Shown here: piece by piece, positions 1 through 5,545 of the stretch | Layout of the letters: each line of letters starts with the position of its first letter | How positions within the stretch are numbered: position 1 is the first letter of the stretch | Assembly (NCBI GenBank): GCA_016764635.1 | Contig: JAESRM010000159.1 | Span: 512-6,056 of the forward strand | DNA length: 5,545 bases | DNA from: Planctomycetota bacterium | Lineage (GTDB): Bacteria > Planctomycetota > UBA1135 > GCA-002686595 | Direction: 5' to 3' | Translations under genes and position numbers: made by a program | Notes under the pieces: generated by a model | Seen by the model: the letters and a program-made list of their open reading frames with translations, nothing else | Told to the model about the DNA's origin: nothing | Database searches by the model: none

Positions 1-519
1 CCCCTACGCAAGCACCCCACGGACATTGCACTTATCGCCGGCCACTTCTGCGAGAGCCTAGCCCGCCGCTTGGGTTGCGGACCCATTCGCTTGGAGCCCG
101 CAGTACAGGATGCCCTCGAAACCTATTCCTGGCCCGGCAACGTAAGAGAACTGAAGAACGTGATCTCCCGCGCAGTGCTGCGCGCCAAAGCTCAAACCAC
201 AGAAGGCGAGACCGTAGCCCTGCAATTGGTTCACCTGGGCGAAGAGTTCAGGGCCGTTGAACCACCTGCAAACAACCCATCTACGCCAAAAACCGTAGCG
301 AGCGAAGAGATGCCCGGCGAAGAACCCTTCTACATAACCAGCACCGGTTCCCTCCGCGAATCCGTCGACGCCTTCCAAACCCACTGCGTCGAACAAGCCC
401 TCGCGTCAAATGGCTGGGTCTGGTCCCACGCAGCCAAATCCCTAGGAATGCACCGCGCCAACTTCCACCGCCTAGCCACCCGCCTCGGATTCAAAAAACC
501 CACCCCTGGCCCTGGGTGA
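1..519 (+). CDS. Sigma-54-dependent transcriptional activator, NorR-like, C-terminal part (5' end outside window)
   Basis: The frame is open from base 1 and gives 172 residues before TGA at 517-519. It begins inside the AAA+ sigma-54-interaction domain: PLRKHPTDI (residues 1-9) matches the PLR-R-DI segment of that family, and SWPGNVREL (43-51) is its hallmark C-terminal motif, with the sensor-2 arginine at 49. A Pro/Glu/Thr-rich linker covers about 66-115. The end (about 119-165) is a Fis-type helix-turn-helix; its W-x2-AA-x2-LG...NFHRLATRLGFK pattern closely resembles the end of NorR, the nitric-oxide-responsive activator. Proteins of this family hydrolyse ATP to remodel RNA polymerase carrying sigma-54 at -24/-12 promoters. 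The N-terminal sensor domain (GAF in NorR) is not visible, so the signal is unknown, and no nitric oxide reductase gene lies in the window. The family call is firm; the NorR subgroup is inferred from the DNA-binding domain only. Confidence 0.9.
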   Translation, partial: PLRKHPTDIALIAGHFCESLARRLGCGPIRLEPAVQDALETYSWPGNVRELKNVISRAVLRAKAQTTEGETVALQLVHLGEEFRAVEPPANNPSTPKTVASEEMPGEEPFYITSTGSLRESVDAFQTHCVEQALASNGWVWSHAAKSLGMHRANFHRLATRLGFKKPTPGPG

Positions 520-521
520 GT

Positions 522-570
522 TGAGCATCGAGTGTTCCGACCCGGGCCTGAGTTTAGGTGTGGATGCTCA
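522..570. repeat. Imperfectly spaced inverted repeat after the activator gene
   Basis: TGAGCATC at 522-529 is exactly complemented by GATGCTCA at 563-570, with a 33-base spacer. It starts three bases after the activator's stop codon. There is no T run after the right arm, so it is not a convincing intrinsic terminator. It could be a spaced operator or a chance match; an 8-base inverted repeat is not rare over 200 bases. Confidence 0.25.
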
Positions 571-607
571 GTTCGCTTGCCGCTGGTCAACAATCTAAGT
601 ATGGGGC

Positions 608-636
608 TTGGCACGTTGGAGTAGATAATGCTCCAA
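608..636 (+). promoter_or_regulatory. Possible promoter/operator: inverted repeat flanking a GATAAT hexamer
   Basis: TTGGAG (616-621) and CTCCAA (631-636) form a perfect 6-base inverted repeat. The 9-base spacer holds GATAAT (624-629), one base off the sigma-70 -10 consensus. TTGGCA at 608-613 resembles a -35 box but is only 10 bases from GATAAT, too close to pair with it. TTGGCACG also resembles the -24 element of a sigma-54 promoter, but the bases at the -12 position are TA instead of GC. It lies about 100 bases ahead of the lipoprotein start at 734. A regulated promoter for that gene is possible but weakly supported. Confidence 0.25.
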
Positions 637-733
637 TACAAATTGAATGGGTCCAGCTCTTGGTCGCGCCTCTTGTCGGAGGCGGTCCGGAACACTTTCG
701 TCTAGTGCCTATTCTAAACTGAATTCTAGCATC

Positions 734-1636
734 ATGAATTTCTCTCTTGGAAAGCTCCAAATCCTCTTAACTACTCCCCTATTGGCTGTAACAGCCGGAC
801 TTTTTGGATGCGGAGGCGGCGGGGCACCCGCTCCCGCCGATACCGCAGTGGGTATGCTGGAAAACATTGTGGAGCGCTTGCAAGGTGACGAGCAAACGGC
901 AGTTTGGGATGCTTTACCCGCTGGCATGCAGAACGAGGTGAATGGCCTCGTTCGGGAGTTGTCGGGGAAGATGGACCCGGAAATGTGGGATACAAGCTTT
1001 GACTTGACCATCGGAATCCTGGCCGCCCTAAAGGACAAGAAGGAGTTTGTGCTAGGTCACCCCATGGTGGCAATGACCGGAATTTCAAAGGAAAAGCTGG
1101 AAGAGAATTACGACCCCATCATGGACTTGCTCACGGCGATCAGCCAGAGCGGAATCGCTGAGCTCAGTGATCTGGAGTCCTTCGACGGACGTACATTCTT
1201 GACCAAGCTCGGTCCCGACCTTATTCCCCAGATCAAAGGGTTGCTTGCCATGACCGGGCAGGCAGAAAACGTGGCGAGCTACGAAACCTTCTTGAAGGGC
1301 GTCAAGTTTGAGTTGAAGGAGAGCGAGGGCGAGGGCGAAACAACCACGGTTGTTCTTAGGGCTCCCGAATCCTTGAAGGAGGCCCTCGGGGGCATGGCAG
1401 AGGAGACGGAATTCGTCCGAGTAGAAGGCAAGTGGGTCCCGGCCTCCTTGATGAGCGAATGGCCGAGCATTATGGAAAATGCTCGCAGAGGGTTGGCCGA
1501 AATGAACCCGGAAGAGCTCAAGCGGGATAAGGAACAGTTCCTAATAGGGGCCAACAAAATCACGGAGATGCTCTCCAAGATCGAAGACGCCGATACTCAA
1601 GAGGAATTCAACGCTGCGATCATGAGTTTCATGTAG
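734..1636 (+). CDS. Predicted lipoprotein of unknown function, 300 residues
   Basis: I do not recognise a named family. The N-terminus is a clear lipoprotein signal: MNFSLGK, a hydrophobic stretch (about 9-24), then lipobox LFGC with the modifiable cysteine at 26, followed by a flexible Gly/Ala/Pro stretch (27-36). The mature part looks mostly helical and acidic: an amphipathic LENIVERLQGDEQTAVWDALP region (42-62), further helices through about 190, a short beta-like section (191-210 and 226-239, including FVRVEGKWVPASLM), and a helical C-terminus. It ends at TAG 1634-1636. The ATG at 734 is chosen because it puts the lipobox at the right depth; an in-frame ATG at 647 would add 29 basic, non-signal-like residues. 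No Shine-Dalgarno sequence precedes 734. From general memory, the WDALP...LVRELSGKMDPEMW style resembles uncharacterised planctomycete lipoproteins. It appears monocistronic, with its own terminator downstream. Confidence 0.88.
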   Translation: MNFSLGKLQILLTTPLLAVTAGLFGCGGGGAPAPADTAVGMLENIVERLQGDEQTAVWDALPAGMQNEVNGLVRELSGKMDPEMWDTSFDLTIGILAALKDKKEFVLGHPMVAMTGISKEKLEENYDPIMDLLTAISQSGIAELSDLESFDGRTFLTKLGPDLIPQIKGLLAMTGQAENVASYETFLKGVKFELKESEGEGETTTVVLRAPESLKEALGGMAEETEFVRVEGKWVPASLMSEWPSIMENARRGLAEMNPEELKRDKEQFLIGANKITEMLSKIEDADTQEEFNAAIMSFM

Positions 1637-1715
1637 GGGCCTGCGGCTGGTCTGCACTTTGACGACTAAAGCATTGTCTGAGCGCGGAATTGCTTTGGAT
1701 TTCAAGGCCCTTTTG

Positions 1716-1745
1716 AAAGCAGGCCCGCCATGCGGGCCTGCTTTT
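1716..1745 (+). terminator. Rho-independent terminator after the lipoprotein gene
   Basis: AAAGCAGGCCCGC (1716-1728) and GCGGGCCTGCTTT (1732-1744) form a perfect 13-bp, GC-rich stem around a CAT loop, followed by one more T and then CCTT. It starts 80 bases after the lipoprotein stop. Read on the - strand, the same hairpin ends in TTTCAAAAG, so it may also stop transcription from the convergent biotin operon ending at 1857, but with a weaker T run. Confidence 0.85.
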
Positions 1746-1848
1746 CCTTGATGGATTCGTAAGTTCGTTCGCAGGTGAACAATCAATGCTTGTTCAGAGG
1801 CCGTCGCGCGATCAGTTCTCAGGCGGTACTCCAAACCAGTGAGGGGCA

Positions 1849-1864
1849 GCCCTTGGTTAAGGGC
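1849..1864 (-). repeat. Small hairpin over the stop codon of the VOC gene
   Basis: GCCCTT (1849-1854) and AAGGGC (1859-1864) form a 6-bp perfect stem with a 4-base loop, spanning the TAA stop (1857-1859) of the leftward VOC gene. No T run follows on the - strand, so it is at most a weak 3'-end structure that could protect or pause the transcript. The rest of the interval 1746-1848 shows no gene or clear signal. Confidence 0.3.
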
Positions 1865-2243
1865 AGTCTTTGTCGACAACCCACCAGGGGTTGCCTTCGG
1901 GATCGGCGAAGCCGCCGAACCAGAATTTACCCTTCTTTTCGAAGGAGGGGCCGAAGAGGATTTTTGCGCCGGAAGCTGCTAGGTGTTCGAAGTATTTACG
2001 TAGGTCGTCGACTTCGAATTGCAGCAGAACCGTTGTTTTAGAGCGGTCCTGGGGTTCTACGCCCATTTCCTTAGCGGAGCCGATGCCTAACTTGATGCCG
2101 CTTTCGGTTTCGAGGTTGGCGTAGTGGTAGTCGTCTTCGAAGAGGTCGGTTTGCTTGAAGCCGAGCGTTTCGCGGTACCACTTGACTTGGGCTTCGAAGT
2201 TGTCGGCGAGGATGACGGCTTCGCGGGGTCGGATGGCTTGCAT
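1857..2243 (-). CDS. VOC (glyoxalase/bleomycin-resistance fold) family protein
   Basis: 128 residues, the usual size for a single-chain VOC protein with two beta-alpha-beta-beta-beta modules. Module one (about 5-55) carries the typical NFEAQVKWYRETLGF helix-turn (15-29). Module two (about 70-124) carries VDDLRKYFEHLAASGAKI (78-95) and the family's closing signature FADPEGNPW (112-120). The usual metal ligands are not evident: the first strand reads REAVIL where glyoxalase-type enzymes often have His, and the closing strand reads PWWVVD where Glu commonly follows DP-GN. It may therefore be a non-metal binding or sequestering protein instead of a lyase or dioxygenase; this is inference. It starts 10 bases after the pyrophosphatase stop and is the last gene of the operon. 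The ATG at 2243 lacks a visible Shine-Dalgarno sequence. The substrate cannot be predicted, and a role in biotin synthesis is not indicated. Confidence 0.9.
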   Translation of the reverse strand: MQAIRPREAVILADNFEAQVKWYRETLGFKQTDLFEDDYHYANLETESGIKLGIGSAKEMGVEPQDRSKTTVLLQFEVDDLRKYFEHLAASGAKILFGPSFEKKGKFWFGGFADPEGNPWWVVDKDCP

Positions 2244-2253
2244 GGTATGGGCC

Positions 2254-2907
2254 CTACTTGGGCGGGACGTAGGCTTCGATGGCGGCGGTGAGGATCTCTT
2301 GAGCTTTGGCGCGGTCTTCGAAGCCGGGAACGGTGATGATGCCGGGGCCTTTGTAGTTGGTGAACCAGGTTTCGAGGATGGTGGTCGTGCCGCCGAATTG
2401 AGCTTCTAGGTCGGCCATGTTGTGCACGTTGCCGAAGGGGGAATCGGGGCGCACGGCGATGAGTTTGTCGTCCTGCTCGCCGGCATCGATCATGATCATG
2501 ACGCCGATGAGGCGGGCGGGGATGACCGAGCCGCGCGGGACGGCGTTGCCCAGGATGACCACGTCGAGCGGGTCGCCATCGCCGCCGAGTTCCTTGGGCA
2601 ACAAGGTGCGCGGGATCATTCCGTAATTGGCGGGATAGCCGAGGAACTGCACGACTCGAGGGTTTCCGTCGCGCACTTCCCAGCGCAGTTCGCCTTCGGG
2701 CTTGGTGACTTCCCACTTGCCGGTGGTGCCGGCGGGGACTTCAACGACCACGTTCACGTCGCCGTTCTCAAGCTGCGGTTGGTAGTCGTTGAGGTAGCTC
2801 TTGCCGTTCTCGTGCAGCAGGGGGTCGCCTTGGGTGCAGGAATCGACCGTTATGTGGCAGGAGAACGAGCAAGTAGCGAGGGCGAAGATCAGGAGGGAGG
2901 CTTTCAT
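2254..2907 (-). CDS. ppa: Exported family I inorganic pyrophosphatase
   Basis: Hydrolyses pyrophosphate to two phosphates. 217 residues, about 40 more than the cytoplasmic E. coli enzyme, and the excess is N-terminal. The start MKASLLIFALATCSFSCH is signal-peptide-like; LATC (10-13) or FSC (15-17) could be a relaxed lipobox, so it is either lipid-anchored or periplasmic. The catalytic domain (about 50-215) keeps the active-site set by comparison with E. coli: E56, K64, E66, a probable R84, Y91 and Y95 in YPANYG, the signature DGDPLD (110-115) with D110, D112 and D115, then D141, D146 and K148, and finally Y185-K186. It should therefore be active. There is no alternative in-frame ATG between the signal and the catalytic domain. 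ATG 2907 lies two bases after the bioA stop, suggesting translational coupling. Family I enzymes are normally cytosolic; exported versions are the unusual case, and the physiological pyrophosphate source is unknown. Confidence 0.95.
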   Translation of the reverse strand: MKASLLIFALATCSFSCHITVDSCTQGDPLLHENGKSYLNDYQPQLENGDVNVVVEVPAGTTGKWEVTKPEGELRWEVRDGNPRVVQFLGYPANYGMIPRTLLPKELGGDGDPLDVVILGNAVPRGSVIPARLIGVMIMIDAGEQDDKLIAVRPDSPFGNVHNMADLEAQFGGTTTILETWFTNYKGPGIITVPGFEDRAKAQEILTAAIEAYVPPK

Positions 2908-2909
2908 GG

Positions 2910-4184
2910 TTATGCGAAGCGGTCGGCGAGGGCGAGCATGGTGTCGGCGATTTGATCGACTTGGGCGTCGGTGGTGCAGGCGGGCGGGAGCGCGTAAACC
3001 ACATTACCCAGGGGGCGCAGTAGCACGCCCATGTCCAGGCTGGCTTGGTGGAGCGCGGGTCCCACTTGGCTGAGGTAGCCCGATTCACCGGTTTTGGAGC
3101 CTACAAGGTCCCAGGCGACCATGCCACCGAGTTGGCGTAGATGACTCACTCCGGGGTTTGATTCCAAGGGTTGCAAACGGGCGCGCAGGCGCTTTCCGAT
3201 GGTTTGCAAACGTTCGGGCACCTTGCGCTCCCTGCAGAGTTGAAGCGATGCGATGCCGATGGCGCAGCCCACGGGGTGCGCCGTGAAGGTATGCCCGTGG
3301 AAGAACGTCTTGTTGCGATCGTCGCTGAAGAAGCCTTGGAATAGCTCTTCGCTCACTACCGTTGCGGATAGGGGGAAGACGCCGCCGGTCAGGCCCTTGG
3401 CGAGGCACATGATGTCGGGGCGCACTTGGGCGGCCTCGCAGGCAAAGAGCGAACCCGTGCGACCGAAGCCGGTCATGACCTCGTCGGCGATGAACGGCAC
3501 GCCGTTGGCGTCGCACTGTTGCCTGAGGGAGCGCAGGAACTCAGGCGAATTGGTGCGCATTCCGGCGGCACCCTGGATGAGGGGCTCGACGATGACGCCG
3601 GCGGCGCGATGACCCAATTTGGCGAATGCAGCCTCCAGGGACTCGGCATTCGGGTCAATACGCACGCAATCAAACAGGAAAGGCCGGTAGGATTCGAAGA
3701 ACGGGTCGGGGTCGCCCACGGACATGCTGCCGAAAGTGTCCCCGTGGTACGCGCCCTTGAGTGCGATGAAAACCTGGCGGTGGGCTTGACCGTTTTGGGC
3801 GAAGTTTTGCAGCACTATCTTCAGTGCGACTTCGACGGCAGTGGATCCGTTGTCCGAATAGAACACGCGGTCGAGTCCTTCGGGCGTGGCTTCTACCAGG
3901 AGTTCAGCCAGCCGCACAGCGGGTTCGTGGGTGGCTCCGGCGAAGAGCACATGGTCCAGGGTTTCCATCTGGGAACGGGCCGCTTCAACTAAAACCGGAT
4001 CACCGTGGCCATGGAGGATCGCCCACCAAGAGGAGATGGCGTCGATGACTTCGCGCCCGTCGGTCAAGGTTAGCATGGCGTCTTTGGCCGCCGCTACTTC
4101 CATGGGGTCGCGGCCGAGACCGTGTTGCGTATAGGGGTGCCAAGTACAGGCACGATCCCGTTCGATGAGGCTCTTTTGGGTCAT
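2910..4184 (-). CDS. bioA: Adenosylmethionine-8-amino-7-oxononanoate aminotransferase (DAPA synthase)
   Basis: A PLP enzyme that moves an amino group, normally from S-adenosylmethionine, to KAPA to make 7,8-diaminopelargonate in cytoplasmic biotin synthesis. 424 residues, close to the 429 of E. coli BioA, so complete. Visible class III aminotransferase and BioA features, in order: WHPYTQ (15-20) with substrate-pocket Y18; SSWWAILHGHG (51-61) with the BioA-type tandem Trp 53-54; DNGSTAVEVALK (111-122), the phosphate-binding loop; AYHGDTFGSMS (145-155) with Y146 stacking on PLP; DEVMTGFGRTG (234-244) with D234 contacting the PLP ring nitrogen; CLAKGLTGG (260-268) with Schiff-base K263; and LLRPLGNVVY (388-397) with R389, equivalent to the substrate-binding Arg 391 of E. 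coli. The WW and RPLG motifs separate it from ornithine or GABA aminotransferases. ATG 4184 is 14 bases after the upstream biotin gene's stop; no strong Shine-Dalgarno is seen. The downstream pyrophosphatase starts two bases after its TAA. Confidence 0.97.
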   Translation of the reverse strand: MTQKSLIERDRACTWHPYTQHGLGRDPMEVAAAKDAMLTLTDGREVIDAISSWWAILHGHGDPVLVEAARSQMETLDHVLFAGATHEPAVRLAELLVEATPEGLDRVFYSDNGSTAVEVALKIVLQNFAQNGQAHRQVFIALKGAYHGDTFGSMSVGDPDPFFESYRPFLFDCVRIDPNAESLEAAFAKLGHRAAGVIVEPLIQGAAGMRTNSPEFLRSLRQQCDANGVPFIADEVMTGFGRTGSLFACEAAQVRPDIMCLAKGLTGGVFPLSATVVSEELFQGFFSDDRNKTFFHGHTFTAHPVGCAIGIASLQLCRERKVPERLQTIGKRLRARLQPLESNPGVSHLRQLGGMVAWDLVGSKTGESGYLSQVGPALHQASLDMGVLLRPLGNVVYALPPACTTDAQVDQIADTMLALADRFA

Positions 4185-4198
4185 TGCTTCGGTTCTGG

Positions 4199-5545
4199 CT
4201 AGTTGAGCCAGGTCATGTCGAGGGTTTGGACCAGGCGATCTAGGGCTTTGGAGTCCAGCGGATCCAGGTGGGGGACCTGGAGAATCGGGCAGGAAACCTT
4301 GCTCTGCAGTCCCGCGAAGTTGCCTTCGTGCGGCGGACCTACCAGGATCAAGGCCCGGGGTTTTTGGCCGAGGGCTTGCAAGGCATGCAAGGTGAGTTGC
4401 GTGTGATTGAGCGTGCCCAGCCCTGAGCGTGCGACCAATATTAATTTGGGTTTTTGACGAGCCACCCAATCGCTGTTTTGGAAGTCTTCGTTCCAAGGCA
4501 CGCACAATCCGCCCGCAGTTTCGATCAGCAGAGCCGCTTTGGATGCGAGCAACTTTTCGGAGAGCTGCACGTCCACCACATTCTCGTTGATGCGGCGACC
4601 TTCGGCCCAGGCGGATTGATCTGGGCTGGCGGGCAGGTCGAATTCGTAAGCGGGTTCGTGGAAGTGGATGGGCAGTTCGCTGGTCAGCTCGCGTACTGAC
4701 TCTGTGTCGGAGGGCTGACCGCTTTGAATGGGCTTCCAGTAGGCTGCGGGGCCGCGCGCGGCGAGCGCATGCAGCAGCAGCGCACTGACCACGGTTTTGC
4801 CCACGTCCGTATCTGTTCCGATCACCATCCAGGGCTTGGCTGATGGCACCTTGGGCGCTACCGGATCCTTGGGCACCATGGGTAAAAGCGTCTGAACCAG
4901 GGTATTCAAGTCCTTTTCGGAGTGATTGGCATGCACCACGACGCGTAGGCGCGAGGTGCCCAGCGGAACCGTGGGCGGGCGCACGGCGTGTACGCTGATG
5001 CCTTGCTCGCGCAGGGTGCTTGCGGCAGCGAGGGCCACCTCGGGCGGTCCCATGGGGATCGGCACGATCGCTCCCGCAGGTTCGGGAAGGCCTAACTCTT
5101 GGGCCAAATGCCGGGCACCTTGCAGGATGCGGGAGCGGGCCGAATCTTGGCCCGAAACCCACTGGATCGCCGCGCTGAGGGAAGCGGCCACGGGCAGCGC
5201 GATGGCGGTTGTGAATACAAAGGCGCGCGCGTGATTGATCAGCGTGTCGCAAAGGACTTGCTCGCCCGCGACGAAGGCTCCCGCTACGCCCAGGGCTTTG
5301 CCGCCCGTGATGACGCGTGCGGCGAGGACCTCGTTCAGGTCTGAATTGTCCGCCAAGGCTGCGCAAGCGCCGCGCCCTTGCGGGCCGAGAAGTCCGACCG
5401 CGTGGGCTTCGTCCACTATGAGCGAAGCGCCGTATTGCTTGCATAGGGAAGCAATGGCGGCCAACGGGGCCAAGTCGCCGTCCATGCTGAAGAGGCTCTC
5501 GGTGACTACTATGCGCCTGCGCAATCCTTGGGCTCCGCGCAGGCG
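4199..5545 (-). CDS. bioFD: BioF-BioD fusion: 8-amino-7-oxononanoate synthase joined to dethiobiotin synthetase (5' end outside window)
   Basis: One uninterrupted frame of 448 visible residues, ending at TAG 4201-4199. Residues about 1-220 are the C-terminal half or more of BioF, the PLP enzyme condensing L-alanine with a pimeloyl thioester: FSMDGDLAPL (18-27), DEAHAVG (45-51) with the PLP-contacting Asp and His, GGKALGVAG (81-89) with Schiff-base K83, the FTT element (111-113), and VRPPTVPLGTSRLR (188-201). A Pro/Ala/Lys linker (about 223-237) leads into a complete BioD of about 210 residues, the ATP-dependent ligase closing the ureido ring of dethiobiotin: P-loop GTDTDVGKT (243-251), YWKPIQSG (269-276) with the carbamate-site Lys, IETAGGLCVP (341-350), and GTLNHTQLT (377-385). 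Both halves keep their key residues. The BioF N-terminus, with the rest of its substrate site, is cut off by the window edge. First visible gene of the operon; bioA follows after 14 bases. An internal ATG at 4828 could in principle make free BioD. Confidence 0.95.
   Translation of the reverse strand, partial: RLRGAQGLRRRIVVTESLFSMDGDLAPLAAIASLCKQYGASLIVDEAHAVGLLGPQGRGACAALADNSDLNEVLAARVITGGKALGVAGAFVAGEQVLCDTLINHARAFVFTTAIALPVAASLSAAIQWVSGQDSARSRILQGARHLAQELGLPEPAGAIVPIPMGPPEVALAAASTLREQGISVHAVRPPTVPLGTSRLRVVVHANHSEKDLNTLVQTLLPMVPKDPVAPKVPSAKPWMVIGTDTDVGKTVVSALLLHALAARGPAAYWKPIQSGQPSDTESVRELTSELPIHFHEPAYEFDLPASPDQSAWAEGRRINENVVDVQLSEKLLASKAALLIETAGGLCVPWNEDFQNSDWVARQKPKLILVARSGLGTLNHTQLTLHALQALGQKPRALILVGPPHEGNFAGLQSKVSCPILQVPHLDPLDSKALDRLVQTLDMTWLN

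Noticed and set aside
500..520. Short GC-rich repeat CACCC...GGGTG at the end of the activator gene as a terminator.
   Set aside because: Only a 5-bp stem, within coding sequence, with no following T run.
604..622. TTGGCACG as the -24 element of a sigma-54 promoter.
   Set aside because: Ten bases after the GG there is TA where the near-invariant -12 GC should be.
647..733. Upstream in-frame ATG at 647 extending the lipoprotein gene by 29 residues.
   Set aside because: The added residues are basic and Ser-rich and would bury the signal peptide and lipobox inside the protein. The ATG at 734 places Cys 26 correctly.
1700..1718. TTTCAA...TTGAAA inverted repeat next to the main terminator.
   Set aside because: AT-rich 6-bp stem that overlaps the first arm of the much stronger hairpin at 1716-1745; it may be incidental.
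1775..2955. Several open frames on the + strand opposite the VOC and pyrophosphatase genes.
   Set aside because: They lie antisense to two confidently assigned genes, lack recognisable domains, and reflect codon bias on the other strand.
4185..5444. The bioA reading frame stays open upstream for about 420 more codons, across the whole bioFD gene, as if bioA were an 844-residue protein or a read-through product.
   Set aside because: The extra translation is Arg/Pro/Ser/Ala-rich with no domain resemblance, as expected of an out-of-frame reading of GC-rich coding DNA. The true start at 4184 gives a BioA of normal length, and I see no slippery heptamer near the bioFD stop that would support a -1 frameshift fusion.

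Overview
The window looks like ordinary bacterial chromosome of moderately high G+C content. It has two rightward genes on the left (about 1-1745) and a leftward four-gene run filling the rest (1857-5545). The two sets converge on a short intergenic region that holds a strong hairpin terminator. I see no rRNA or tRNA gene, CRISPR array, insertion sequence or integration site. The organism cannot be fixed from the sequence. A Gly-rich helical lipoprotein of unknown function, an exported family I pyrophosphatase, and the lack of clear Shine-Dalgarno sequences ahead of all four visible start codons suggest a non-proteobacterial lineage. Planctomycetota is my weak first guess and Bacteroidota-like groups are an alternative.

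Left part, + strand: 1-519 is the C-terminal end of a sigma-54-dependent activator with a NorR-like DNA-binding domain; its N-terminus lies outside the window. A 214-base gap follows, with two inverted repeats, one of them around a -10-like hexamer. Then 734-1636 encodes a 300-residue predicted lipoprotein of unknown function, followed by a 13-bp perfect hairpin and a short T run at 1716-1745.

Right part, - strand, in transcription order: a gene whose product joins the C-terminal part of BioF (8-amino-7-oxononanoate synthase) to a complete BioD (dethiobiotin synthetase) in one reading frame (5545-4199, 5' end cut by the window edge); bioA (4184-2910); a signal-peptide-bearing but catalytically intact family I inorganic pyrophosphatase (2907-2254); and a small VOC/glyoxalase-fold protein (2243-1857). 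Gaps of 14, 2 and 10 bases indicate one operon.

BioF, BioA and BioD catalyse three consecutive steps of biotin synthesis: pimeloyl thioester to KAPA, KAPA to DAPA, and DAPA to dethiobiotin. The two genes here therefore cover the middle of the pathway, with the first and third of these enzymes in one polypeptide and the second encoded immediately downstream. The pyrophosphatase and VOC protein have no obvious role in biotin synthesis; co-transcription is the only link I can see. The most notable points are the BioF-BioD fusion and the exported pyrophosphatase. I do not see a clearly new multi-gene system.
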